This document shows, one piece after another, positions 1 to 10,550 of a DNA stretch of 64,000 nt. A program made the position numbers and the translations under genes. Position 1 is the stretch's first letter. Each line of letters begins with the position of its first letter. Below the pieces are notes generated by a model. The model saw nothing but the letters and a program-made list of their open reading frames with translations. It was not told where the DNA came from and searched no databases. The stretch is taken from NCBI GenBank assembly GCA_026545765.1, contig CM048842.1:24838667-24902666 (forward strand), in the 5' to 3' direction. Origin of the DNA: Plantago major (Eukaryota; Streptophyta; Magnoliopsida; Lamiales; Plantaginaceae).

Positions 1-227
1 TTTTAAATTAAATTTTAAATAATTTACGATGGATAATCTATCCGTCGTAAATTTTTGAATTTAAAAAAAAAATTAAGAGTCAATACATTAGCGACGGATA
101 AAATTATCCGTCGCTAACAGAGCGACGGATAATTTTATCCGTCGCTACCCTTAGCGATTCGTCGCTATAGGGGCGACGGAAAATCCGTCGCCCCTTTCCG
201 TCATTTTTTCCCTGATTTCTTGTAGTG
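1..227. mobile_element. CACTA (En/Spm-type) transposon terminus, partial
   Basis: The segment ends at 227 with TTTCTTGTAGTG, the inverse of the plant CACTA terminal repeat CACTACAAGAAA. Just inside are repeated inverted modules with the core GCGACGGAT/ATCCGTCGC (about 92-190), the dense subterminal repeats that CACTA transposases bind. The other end lies outside the window, so autonomy cannot be judged. The element abuts the truncated Myb/SANT-like gene at 229, which it seems to interrupt. The 3-bp target duplication cannot be checked. Confidence 0.85.
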
Positions 228-228
228 T

Positions 229-1122
229 ATGGGCTGGTGTGACATTGAGAAGAGGTTCAATTGTGATGACCATGTCTGGATGAACTTTGCTCAGGTAATT
301 GAATTAGAATTCAATATTGATGATTGTATCATGTACTTTTCCCATGTCTTTTTGGCATTTATGATGATTGTATCATGTACTTTATTGTGTAGGATCACCC
401 ATGTATGGTGAATATGAAATACAAGAAATGGCCTTACTTTGATGACTGGTGTGAGATCCGGGGCAAAGACATAGCAACTGAAAAGAAAGCAAAGAGCTTT
501 GCAGATATGAACAGCAGGCTATGCATCATGAAAGGCATCCTCTGACTGACAGTGATCTAGAAGAAGGATATGACATTGCAGCTGATGACACACAACCCCC
601 TAAAGAATCAGTACCAGCTGGTGAAAAAAGATCTGCAGCAGGTCCTTCACTGGTGGAACTGAGGCTCAACCTAGTGAGGGCAATGAGGCTACTAGTACTG
701 AGGATCAACCTACTCAACCTAAATCTAAAGTACGCAGCTACATTCCTGATATTTGTGAAGGCAATGTCTATCCTAAAAAGAGGAAAATGAAGCCTGGAGA
801 CTCACAAGAACCTTTTGCCAAATTGATGGCTGGCTTTGTCAATTTCACAAATGAGGAAGTGACCTATGTTAGAGGGTTGGCCGGTGGGAGCTCAAGTGGG
901 ACTAAAGCATCCACAGATGGTGACTATGTGTCCATGCTTTATGATGAACTGAACAAGTTTCCCCTGCTCCCTTCTCATCACAAGATTACTATAGGTAAGC
1001 AATTGCTTCGTGATAAAACCACATTGCAGTTTTTCCTTGTGATGAATCAAGATGACAAGTTTACCTTTGTGAATGAAGAACTTATGCTCCTGGGTGGAGA
1101 TGATATGAGCTTAGGATATTAG
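229..1122 (+). pseudogene. Myb/SANT-like domain protein, 5'-truncated and frameshifted
   Basis: Exon 1 (229-294) runs up to a GTAATT donor; intron 295-392 ends in TGTGTAG; exon 2 resumes in phase 0 at 393. The encoded stretch has the C-terminal half of a plant Myb/SANT-like domain (pattern W..F...HP...., then a GKD-A-T motif). About 200 codons later comes the usual C-terminal helix pair of these proteins (ELNKFPLLPSHHKI, then KQLLRDKTTLQFF). A basic KKRK around 777-788 may be a nuclear signal. The frame breaks near 515-545 and returns near 640, so two roughly compensating shifts are present. The N-terminal half is missing exactly where the CACTA end begins. Such proteins are DNA-binding and often related to PIF/Harbinger accessory proteins. 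The family call is from motif recognition; pseudogene status is inferred. Confidence 0.6.
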
Positions 1123-1636
1123 TTTGCTTCTGGGAATGAAAGACATACCAACCATTTCAAAGATGGATTGAGGTGCCACAACTGTAGGAGTCTTGTTTTG
1201 TCCATATTTTTTGTCAACTCCATGTAACTTAACTCATGTACTGGTACTTTGTGCAATGGGGCTGTGGTATAATTCCTTGTGCATTGGCTGTGATCTCTGA
1301 TTTGATTAGGATTTGATCATGTATTTTGTTGACTTTGATGGCCATTTATGCGAATCTGATTTGGAGTTAATTGTGTTTTATAATTTCAGTTTGGTAGAGC
1401 TTGAGATTGCATAAAAATAGTCCACTCCTTCATTCATTCCAACTGGAAAGTACATGATAACCTAACACTCAAGCCTTGAAGGTTTGAGACTAAGTCACAG
1501 AACCAAATCACACCAAATAGAACCACTACAGTACAAAACTACATGCTAATCCACTCTACTCCTAATTAACAATACAACTGTAGCCGAAAACCACGAATTA
1601 AGTGATTTCTAGTTTAGAAAATAGAAACACTATGGC
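1123..1636. other. Intergenic/3' UTR, no feature seen
   Basis: Ordinary AT-rich sequence between two convergent Myb/SANT-like genes. It probably holds both 3' UTRs. No repeat, terminus or coding segment is recognised. Confidence 0.5.
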
Positions 1637-2675
1637 CTATAAAGAGAACAACACATGGGTGGCTGTTTTATGCAAATTCACTACCTTAGTTGAGTGATTT
1701 CTTGTTAAACTTTGGCAGTAGTCTAGCAAAAGTGCTTGATCCCTTGTCCACCTGCACCACCTTGTAAAGTCGAAGATGATTTTCTTCTTGGCAGCCCTGT
1801 TTTCTTCACTTGTAATTATGGCAGCATGCCATTCATCTTCTGTGATACTAACCAAACTATCATTAGGTGAAGCTAAAGCAAACCACATAGGGGCTTGCAC
1901 CAATGGAGAGCCAATACGAGTCCAACTTCCACGAGAACTTTGGGTGCCCTTGCTTTCCGGAGAATCAAATGCCGTATGGTTGTACGGACCACGGGGAGAA
2001 GGCATTGAAGGTCGTGCAGCAACAACCACATTATCAAGAGAACAGCCTCCCTCTATCTTAACTGATGGAGAGTCATTAGCATGTGGCCTGTTCAAGTCCA
2101 AGTCGAACGTATCGGCAGCAACACCAAAGGTTGGACCTTCGAAAATCTGCCCGAGATCATGCCACAAAGGATCACCTACATGAAAGTACCATAGGCACCG
2201 ATGATCGTCCTGCACATTTGTAAATAACTTCTAAGATTTAGATGGCAAAGTAGAAAATGAGCTAAAATAAGATGGAGTATAAATGGACAGAGTAATAGTT
2301 AACCTCCATGAGCTTTTCCCACACGCCATCATCAGCAATGAACTTGTTCGTGGCCATGTCATAATGCATCCCCTTGGTTTTGAGCATCTTTTGGAACACC
2401 TAGTGAAATTGCCATAGTATGCACACCACGTCTTCTACGTCCTCGAGGTTATACTCGACTCCGAAACGATTCTTCAATATAGTGGTAATTTGACAGAAGA
2501 CAACCTTGGTATCAATTGGATAATCCCAAGTGATATCTTTCTCTTGTGCAATTTCCTCCAACCCTATTACCAAAGCCTCAACATGATCCTTAGGAAAGTC
2601 TTTCCCGTAGAACATCATGTCTTGTGCCCGGCAAAGGGCTGTTCGAGAGGTCGGAGAGAGTGAAGGGGGAGACAT
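1637..2675 (-). pseudogene. Myb/SANT-like domain protein with one in-frame stop
   Basis: Exon 1 runs 2675-2304 and exon 2 2209-1637. Intron 2303-2210 has a GTTAAC donor and TGTGCAG acceptor, and both exons join in phase 0. Exon 1 carries the Myb/SANT-like pattern: a K..FGVEY segment, then FQKMLKTKGMHYD and a DDGVWEKLM block. Exon 2 opens with the matching PLWHDLGQIF end of the domain, then a Ser/Pro-rich linker and a C-terminal region rich in basic and aromatic residues. A TAG at 2400-2402 interrupts the domain; the frame is open on both sides, so a recent nonsense change or a sequence error is likely. A TATA box sits 65 bp upstream of the ATG. It is convergent with the other family member at 229. 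The role is probably DNA binding in the nucleus; the target is unknown. Confidence 0.6.
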
Positions 2676-2739
2676 TAGTGAGTGTTTTAGTTAGAGTAGT
2701 TTAGAGTTTTGGTGTGGCCTTTAGAATTGATGGATTATC

Positions 2740-2748
2740 CTATATATA
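2740..2748 (-). promoter_or_regulatory. TATA box of the minus-strand Myb/SANT-like gene
   Basis: CTATATATAGG reads on the minus strand about 65 bp before the ATG at 2675. The spacing fits a short 5' UTR of some 30-40 nt. Confidence 0.55.
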
Positions 2749-2759
2749 GAGTTAGTACT

Positions 2760-4043
2760 ACAGATAGTTTGCAAGCCCTTAGGATATCCATTCACCCAAC
2801 TACATAGGATGCATTTAATGAGTGGTTTCTTGTGTATTAGAACCACTACATTTGTCACTTGTTAGCGATGGCAAAGTCGACTATGATTACTTGCTCTTAC
2901 AAATCGATATGTTATGTTACTTGTAATTTTGAACTCGAACAAACAACAAATGACAAAGAGTTAAAAGTTGTTACGGTTCAAGTATTTAGTTGCTCAAGTT
3001 CGGATCACAATTATACTTGTGCAATACTACCCGAAAATATGATTGGTCATCACCAACATTGATCTTGTAGTGTTTGTACGATATTAGTTCAATGTTATTC
3101 CAGTGTTAAGATCAATATGAATGTAATAGCCTAGTGTTAAAAGTACGCTCAATTCAAACATTATAGTAAGTGTTTGTATTCGTTTATAGTATTTCTTTGT
3201 TTTGTAAGTATTGCTCTTACAAATTGAAAATAGTGGTTGTACTCAATAAATGATACCAAAATACCTTGAATTTAAAATCCACCTACACTTTCATATATTT
3301 GAATACAAAAACACATTTCTGGAAATTTTGATAAGAGGTGTGAATTAAGGGCGGTTTCAATGTGGAATGCTTTTACATGCTATGTGTCATTGATTTTGAT
3401 CTGCTGATTTCTTGGTCCAAGTGAGATTGAGTTTTCTTCAACCATTTAATGTTTGTCCAAATGTTTAGACTTGGTGGAATAAATTGAATACAAATGAAAG
3501 TAGGAGCAACAAAGAAGCACAAAGCCTGAGAATACTTGTTTGCAAGTAATGAAGGTTATTCATGAATGAGGAAATATTGATTGCTAAAGTCTTGCAGGAT
3601 ATTGATTGAAAGCACTACTGCAAAATCTTGATTTTGGTTCTTGTTATATTTGTTAAATACAAAAGACTCTTTTGGTAGTTGGGACAAATGTTAATTCTAC
3701 AGCTTTAGCATGCATAGTTTTATGAATCAATACAACAAATATATGCAAGTCACACGAATCATATCATGAAATGCAGCATACTGAGTGAGAATAAGCCAAA
3801 TCCAACATTAAAGGAAGACCACATTAATCATCATATCAACAAAGTTTGTTCATGCCAAAACATACCTTAAACAAAAATGATTAGTATCAGTGGCCAAAAG
3901 ATGCCTTAAATTTAAACTTAAAGTACCACATGCCAAAACAAGTACTTGGATTGTTCATCAGCCAACAAACATAGAAATTCAAACATAAACTAAACACAAC
4001 ATAAAAGTAAATTGTTTTGGTGATACTTGCACAAACCATGAAA
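2760..4043. other. Intergenic, no supported gene
   Basis: AT-rich single-copy-looking DNA. Short open frames occur on both strands but none has a recognisable domain, good start context or splice partner. The part nearest 4044 is likely the 3' UTR of the following minus-strand gene. Confidence 0.5.
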
Positions 4044-5510
4044 TTAAGGTTCTGGGTTAATCTGGAGAGGAACATTACTGAGCTGCCTTCCACGCCTCGC
4101 ACGGAGACTGACATTGGTGATCACTGGTGCCCTTGGCTTAGGATTGCTGGAGATGTACCACCTTTTCCCCCTAAGCTCCTTCATGCCAATTCTTGCAGGT
4201 CCAGCTTCATCATCTTTGGCCTGGTATACATTTGCAGCTTCATGGTACAGACTGTGGTCGAAGCGTCCGACAATCGGAGGCACAGCAAGGGGTATCAAGT
4301 AGCCAACCCCATAGTCAGCATCCAGCTCAAACTCCTTATCCTGCACAAAGATCCTCACATAACTGATCCTGTTTGCATTGGCATTGACCCACATGTTCTC
4401 CATCTGACCGTTGTCCTGAATCACACACAGGTCATGAGGAAAATCCACACCATGGGCATCATACCAGACCAGTGTCGGCTTATGATCCTCCCATGCATCT
4501 CCAAATTCTTTCGTAAGGATCTGCTTACAGCACTGGAAAAGGCGCCCTAGTGTGAACTTGCTTTGACGAACATTGTGGATATACCTGTAGATGACACCAT
4601 CATAGTAGATGCGGCCGTCCTCGTTCTCGTACCACCTGCCAGCCAGATGGAGAATGATCTTCTTATAGTTTGCTGGAGGGCCTGCATAAAAATCAAGAGC
4701 CATCTAAATCACTCAAACAAGTACTGCACAAAACAATTACGATCTTCAACTTTACACTAATCAGAAACACATCTCTAAATTGAAAATCGGTTTATCAAAA
4801 TGCAACACTAAATTAGATCAATACACAATTTCAACAATTTGAATTATTGCATTTAACTGTAAACAAGGGAAAATGTTTTTTATAAGAGTCTAGAAGTTAA
4901 CTAATGTTGGAATCCAAAGACAAACAAATCATCAACACAACACTTCATCTCTAAATCGAAAATCAGTTTGTCAAAAATCCAACACTTAATTAGATCATTA
5001 CATTATGTGCGTCAATCAATTATTTCTTTAACTTTAAACAAGGGAACTCGATTTTTGTATCAATTCATCCAAAAATTAAGAAACTGTCAAGAAACTAAGA
5101 TCAATCCCCTAAACGTTAATTCACACTCTTAAAAACTCACTTATTGATATGAAATCATAATAAACAAAACCCTAATACCAAGTCATTTATTTGAGTAATG
5201 TTTCCGAACAAAGATTCTACACGATTACAGGAAAAATTAGGCATATCAGACAAGAAAAACCACACAGATCAACCCTATTTAAATCTTTATTAAGATTCTA
5301 CACTCTTCTTACAATAAAAATGCATAATTCACACAGGCATGGTGCAGATCGGAATCACAAGTGGACAGAATTGAACGAAGATTGCATAAAATGAATCAAA
5401 ACTTTGTAGAAACAATCAAACTAACCTCTGATGCGCATACGCCCTGCACGCGGACCACGACGGTGGGCAAATGGAGTACCAGGACCCATGTCATTGCCTG
5501 ATCTAGTCAT
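4044..5510 (-). CDS. Two-exon hypothetical protein with PB1/MuDR-N-like region
   Basis: Exon 1 (5510-5426) begins with ATG and encodes a Gly/Arg-rich leader (MTRSGNDMGPGT...). Intron 5425-4682 runs from GTTAGT to TTTTTATGCAG. Exon 2 (4681-4044) continues in phase 1, giving a predicted 240-residue protein with no internal stop. Residues about 30-130 (ILHLAGRWYENEDGRIYYDG, later KPTLVWYD, then MWVNA and VRIFVQ) resemble the PB1-like/MuDR N-terminal region of plant Mutator proteins: a GRW followed by a Y-x-G, ending in a hydrophobic strand. The C-terminus is basic (RARRGRQ). The N-terminal Arg-rich leader could be nuclear. No transposase domain follows, so this is either a host gene or a shortened Mutator-derived gene. 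An AAG repeat lies just 5'. Intron phase and intact frame argue for a real gene; the function is unknown. Confidence 0.6.
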
Positions 5511-5524
5511 AGTGAGTCTGAGAA

Positions 5525-5525
<1 letters not shown>

Positions 5526-5555
<30 letters not shown>

Positions 5556-5569
5556 AAGAAGAAGAAGGA
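5526..5569. repeat. AAG/CTT microsatellite in 5' leader
   Basis: About 14 AAG units lie directly upstream of the ATG at 5510. On the gene's strand this reads as a CTT-rich tract, a common plant 5' UTR feature that can stimulate expression. Confidence 0.9.
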
Positions 5570-5792
5570 AGGTCTGAGAGTAGAGTGAATCATTGAAGTT
5601 TAATGTGTTTAATTAGGGTGGTGAAGAGACGCCGATTGGACTCGGCAATGATGTATCATTAACTTACGTGATAATTCAAAGCAAGCAGCTTCTGCAGCCT
5701 TGATAACCAAAATCTGAACGCAAATCTCCAACCATAATCATTACACCTGGAATTTTCGAGATACACTAATTAAATGTCTAATTACATGTAGA

Positions 5793-5836
5793 TAATGTGT
5801 ACTGCATATAATAATCATAAAAGATTATTAATATAG
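5793..5836. repeat. 44-bp direct repeat, copy 1
   Basis: Starts TAATGTGTACTGCATATA and ends ATTATTAATATAG. It recurs at 6022-6065 with about two changes. The copies flank the half-MITE at 5883-6020. Confidence 0.85.
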
Positions 5837-5882
5837 TATAGTATATTCGTAATAATAGTTCGTAATTAAACATAAACAATTA

Positions 5883-6020
5883 CTTCCTTCGTCCCGGAAA
5901 TAGCTTCCCATTTTGACTTTTTGCAGTCGAATTTTTACAACTTTGACTACGAATTAATCTTACACCGCAAATGTAAAATATTCAATTAAATTATATAATG
6001 AAAATTTAATTGAAATTGAA
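5883..6020. mobile_element. Stowaway-like MITE, left half only
   Basis: Begins after a TA with CTTCCTTCGTCCCGGAA and continues with the same internal order as the complete element at 58987-59242 (TTTGACT..., CTACGAATTAATCTTA...). It stops near the middle; the inverted right arm is absent. It is a truncated member of the same family. Confidence 0.8.
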
Positions 6021-6021
6021 A

Positions 6022-6065
6022 TAATGTGTACTACATATATTAATCATAAAAGATTATTAATATAG
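6022..6065. repeat. 44-bp direct repeat, copy 2, at a rearrangement junction
   Basis: Second copy of the 5793-5836 repeat. It ends exactly where retrotransposon-derived coding sequence begins, so it looks like filler copied during repair of the break that truncated gypsy element 1. Confidence 0.7.
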
Positions 6066-6066
6066 G

Positions 6067-6619
6067 GTGTGGACACTGGAGAACCTTGATCAGTCGGTAG
6101 AGGATGGGATGACTCCTTTGACAGACTATGCTCTTGGGCAAACCCTCAAGGTAAGCTTTGAACTTTTTGATCATCTAGTGCCTCTTTTCATCCTTGTATC
6201 GAAACATGATTCATGGAGGTGTGTTCTTGTAGGCCTTGACTGCCATGGGGTTTATAGGCAAGGCTGTACAGTCGTTGGAGGCGAAGTTAGCTTCTGTTCG
6301 GGAGGAGAGCTAGAGCAACAAGCGGTCTGCTATGATACGTAAGAAGGAGATCACGCGACTTAAGGGCGTGGTGGAGAAGGTTAACAAGGATAAGAAGGTT
6401 GCCGACGAAGAGCTGGCCAAAGTTAGGGGGGAATTGGCCGTAGCCAAGGGTGAGGCGGCTGAGGCTGCCAAAGTTCTTTCAGAGCTAGCTTCCGCTAATG
6501 GGAAGATCAAAGAGCTGGAGGCGAAACTGTGTGCGATCAAGCAAAATGAGAATGATCTACTGGTCTTGAATGAACGTGCATTCAGCTTGAAAGCCAAAGA
6601 GAGGGGGGAAATCTGTTAG
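6067..6619 (+). pseudogene. Antisense coiled-coil ORF of gypsy element 1, 5'-truncated
   Basis: The first exon remnant (6067-6151) ends in CTCAAG before GTAAGC; an intron to about 6231 ends in TTCTTGTAG. The next exon opens with an ALTAMGFIGKAVQSLEAKLA frame, hits a stop near 6313, then continues in a neighbouring frame as a heptad-rich Lys/Glu/Ala coiled coil (6332-6619). Position and strand match the longer plus-strand ORF of gypsy element 2 (25337-28047), and the intron sits at the equivalent place. Such proteins are usually annotated as putative gypsy-type transposon proteins; their role is unknown. The N-terminal part was removed by the deletion at 6066. Confidence 0.65.
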
Positions 6620-8623
6620 CCACTACGAAGAACGAATCAGGAAGTGCGATCAATACTTGACCGCTCGTGGCATAAGGATCCCGAATGAGCTTGATGACAG
6701 CTCAGAGGATGATATTGATTGAGTCGATACCACTTAGTGGTTTCGTGCTAGATGATGATACTTTTGGGGTGGTTAGCTTATGATGTTCTTGCTCCTTTGA
6801 CTTACTTTTATTGCCCATCATGTCAGGTTTGACTATGCAATGTTTTGTGTCGTTTAGTATGCTTGAACCTTGAATTTCGTAATGCCCCGTAGGCATGGTA
6901 TTTCCTCTTTGCTCTTCCATTCAGAATATGACCTTGTGGGCTGTCCTATGCCTTGTGTTATTCTTGGATGGCAAGTTTCGTAATGTTTGAACACATTATT
7001 ATACTAATATGTAGAGAAAATGGTTTCAACAAGATGGTTCAAGAAAATGAGCAAACATGTGAAAGGTATGCATACCAATAAAAGACTAAACCAAATAACC
7101 AATTGAGAGGTGATTTTCATTGAAGTAAGACATATATGCTTCACATATGGTAGGCACACGAATTTCTAGTAAGCAAAGTAGTAAACTAGTATCCATACTT
7201 GTCGTTATGAGGTCAGAACATATTGAGGGGGTGGGTGATTTAAACATGCTTATTCGTGTTGTCACTTATTGGCTTGACTTGAAAGACATATAACTGACTA
7301 ACCTTTGAGGGATTGTATGGTGCTATAATGTCTACTGGTCTGTCCCCCAGTTCAAGTTCTGGTCTGAAGGAGTAGTGCTTGAACTAGAACTCGCTTGCCT
7401 GTTTGTGTCACCACATCGTGCTTGTTTGTCCATCATTTCGTTAGCCTTCGGTATCCGACAGGTTTCCTCTCTCATTAGGTCTTGGTCGTCAGATAGCTTG
7501 CCTTCTGGTAGTTCACCATGTGATAAATCTTGATATGCGGATTGAGATGGATGCAACATGTAGAGAGCTTTGTCTGCCTAAGCTCTTGTATAGTTATGGC
7601 GAACGTGTGGATGGAGCTGAGTCTCTTTGTATGGTAGTGATCATCAATTTTGAAAGGCTTGCACTTGTCTAAGCCATGGAGCTATTTTTGGCGCATCTCA
7701 TGGATTAAGCAAGTGCAAGCCAATCAGAATAGATGTGAGTCCATGTGTTTTTGTTGCTCAGCCTGATGGATGGTTGGCTTTGTTGAGCAATATGTGTTGG
7801 ATGATCACTTGGAAGTAAGATGTGTCGCGTGGGCATTACTTCAATCGTACTCATGATGTGTCAGCCTGCAACATGAGTGGAATCTATCCTCTTGGAGAGG
7901 TTTGGGGGGTGGGGAGGATGACCGACCTGCCTAGCTGGGTTAGTTGACCAGCTAGCCCCTGGTCAGGTCGGCCGATTGTTGTGAGAATTCAATCTCATAG
8001 ATGAAACATGAGCATTGGTACCTTGACTGTGGGAGGATGCTAACTGTTTGTAAGCGCCAGATGGAGTGGATGACCACTGTCATATTGTTTGGAATTTGTA
8101 ATGGCTAGGATCATTCTGGTTAGCCAACGGCTCCTCATAGTTTATTGTTGTCAGTCTAACAACCGTTTGGTTTACCTGCAAGAATGTTGGACCCCCTTAG
8201 GGAGGGGGGGCGTTAGACCGACTTGCCCAGCCGGGTTAGTTGACCGGCTTGCCCCTAGTCAGATCGGTTGGTTGGAGGAGAAATCAATCTCATTGGATAA
8301 AGTTGGATGGCACCTTAGTCGTCGTTGCTCGCCGATTAGGGAGAGAAGTCTCTCTGCCAAAGTAGTAGATGATCGACAGTTAACTTCTTGGGTTGTGTAA
8401 TTGTTCGGACCATTGACTTGATATAGATTCAGTCACCGTGGTGGAATTACTGGAATCATGACTAGTTGGCTGTAAGAAGTTTGGATCCCCATGGAGAGGC
8501 TGAGGGGGGTGGGGCAGATGACCGACCTGCCTAGCTGGGTTAGTTGACCAGCTAGCCCCTGGTCAGGTCTGCTGATTTTAAGGAGGATTTAACCTCAAAT
8601 GTGAGTATATGGAATGTGTAGTT
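6620..8623. other. Spacer of gypsy element 1 between antisense ORF and integrase
   Basis: About 2 kb with no convincing coding sequence. The right half contains three similar modules (annotated separately). This is the hypervariable 3' untranslated part of Tat-type elements. Open frames here are chance. Confidence 0.65.
7878..8612. repeat. Three related modules spaced about 305 bp
   Basis: Similar blocks of about 110-120 bp occur at roughly 7878-8005, 8190-8300 and 8492-8612. Each has a G-run, then GACCGACCTGCCTAGCTGGG, then TGACCAGCTAGCCCCTGGTC, whose TGACCAG/CTGGTCA arms form a 7-bp hairpin; the middle copy is the most diverged. Spacing of 304-306 bp implies an old tandem array. Such arrays in the 3' UTR of Tat-type elements are known seeds of satellite DNA. 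Confidence 0.8.
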
Positions 8624-10550
8624 TTAGAAGTTATACCTTTTCAAGTGGATGGCATTCCAACTGTTGGCTATATGTTGTCCTTCCTTAGTTTCAAGTTTGT
8701 AAGCTCCATTGCCCACTACCCTTGTTATTTTGTATGGGCCTTCCCAGTTTGGTCCAAGCTTGCCAGCTCCTGTCTCCTTAGTATTTTGGAAAACCTTGCG
8801 TAGAACCCAATCGTCTTGCTGGAAGGTTCGTAAGCGTATGTTCTTGTTGAAGTGTTGTGCAGCCCTCTGCTGGTAGGCGGCATTTCGAACCATGGCTCTT
8901 TCCCTGAGTTCATCAACCAAGTCGAGCTCATGTGCCAATGCCGCATCATTGGTCTGTTCATTGGCCATTTTGTATCTTGTTGTGGGTAATCCCACTTCTA
9001 TGGGTATGATTGCTTCAGTTCCATATGTCATGCTGAATGGTGTTTCTCCAGTTGGGGTCCTTGGTGTGGCAAAGCGTTAAGCAAACTTTACAACGCTATA
9101 AAGAACTTCAGGACATTATAGCTATCCTTGGGTTAGACGAATTATCCCATAGGACGCCTGGAAGTTCATCTGGCCATGCTCCTTTTGCTTGTTTCAGCCA
9201 TTTTTTGAGACTGTTCATGATAGTCTTGTTGGTCGATTCCGCTTGTCCATTGGCTTGGGGATAGCGTGGAGTGGAGAATGTAAGCTTGATTCCCCATTCT
9301 TTGCAGAAATCTTGAAACTCATAGCTTAGGAGCTGGGAGCCATTGTCTGTCACGATTTCGTAGGGGACTCCGTACCTGCAAATCACATGTTTCCAAATGA
9401 ACTTTTTTACCTCTGTGTCACGGACTTGCTTGAAGGCTTCTGCTTCCACCCACTTGGTGAAGTAATCGATTCTTGCCAAAGATGTACACTCGTTGGCACA
9501 GTGCGAGGTAGTTTCCCTACTATGTCCATCCCCATTTCATAAAAGGCCATGGAGCAATGGATGAGTGTAACTTCTCTGGTGGGAGATGGCTGATTTGTGA
9601 GTGTCTTTGGCATGAGTCACATCTTCTCACAAAGTCTATAACATCAGCCCTCATAGTTGGCCAGTAATACCCTGTCGTTAATGCTCGGTGGGCAAGACTT
9701 CTGGCTCCAGAGTGGTTGCCACATTCTCCTGCATACAACTCAGTCAGAACGTGTCTGGCTTCATTATTAGTTATGCACCTGAGTAGGGGTCCTGAATAGG
9801 ATCTCCTATAAAGTTGTCCGTCGAGGAGCGTGAAGCGGGCTGCCTTTGCCTTCACCCTTCTTGCCTCGTTTTTGTCTTCTGGAAGTTCTCCTTGGGATAA
9901 GTACAATGCTACTGGAGTCATCCAATTTGACTAAGTTGTTATATCGGCTATTGTCTGGTTGGCGGGCTCACCCTTCCATGTTGCAGCCCATTGTACATAC
10001 ACCACAGGAATAATCATTGGCACTGTGGTTTGGATGGCGGCTCCTAGGTTGGCAAGGGCGTCCGCGTGGCTATTGTCTATCCTTGGCACCTGCGAAACAG
10101 AAAACTCCTCGAAGGAGGATTGCAACCCCTGGCTAGCTGAAGATAGGCAGCCATCTTGGTGTCTCTGGTTTGGTATGAGCCCCGCAATTGGTTAACTACT
10201 AACTGTGAGTCTGACTGTACCTGAATGCTTTTTATGCCCATGTCCCGAGCTAGGTTGAGGCCAGCTATAAGCGCCTCATACTCAGACTCGTTGTTGGTTG
10301 CTTTGAATCCACATCTGATAGCTCTTTGGATTGTGTCCCCTTCTGGTGAGGTTAGGACTATGCCAAGTCCACTTCCTTTGACGTTACTGGAACCATCGAC
10401 TAAGAGCTTCCACTGTAAATTGTTCTTCTCCTGCAAACAAAACAATTCCTTCTCCGCTTGACCTAATTCAGTTGGAGTGAAGTCCGCTATGAAGTCTGCA
10501 AGTGCATGAGATTTGATGGCTGTGCGGGGTTGGAAGGAGACGTTGTACTC
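8624..10550 (-). pseudogene. Gypsy element 1 pol, 3' part: RNase H and integrase
   Basis: On the minus strand from 10550: the RT-RNase H connection, then RNase H (LLVDGSS start, NNESEYEALIAG, SDSQLVVNQ), at about 10550-10130. Next are the integrase zinc-binding region (ECGNHSGARS, CDSCQRH; 9921-9520), the catalytic core with D in [12 protein letters not shown] in VTDNGSQ and E in NGQAESTNK (9480-9110), and the C-terminal domain ending WNAIHLKRYNF (9031-8624). These act in retrotransposon cDNA synthesis and insertion. Frame changes separate the blocks (about 10125, 9925, 9520, 9100), so no single protein can be made. The 5' part lies at 39676-43359, beyond the inserted copia element. Confidence 0.88.
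10546..10550. repeat. Target-site duplication of the copia element, left copy
   Basis: TACTC here matches TACTC at 39676-39680 exactly. It falls inside RNase H of gypsy element 1. Confidence 0.9.

Noticed and set aside
2859..3062. 67-codon plus-strand ORF
   Set aside because: No domain, no splice partner, AT-rich intergenic context.
5191..5394. 67-codon plus-strand ORF
   Set aside because: It lies wholly within the intron of the minus-strand gene at 4044-5510.
8089..8400. 103-codon plus-strand ORF
   Set aside because: It runs through the satellite-like modules and translates repeat units; similar frames are not kept in the other modules.
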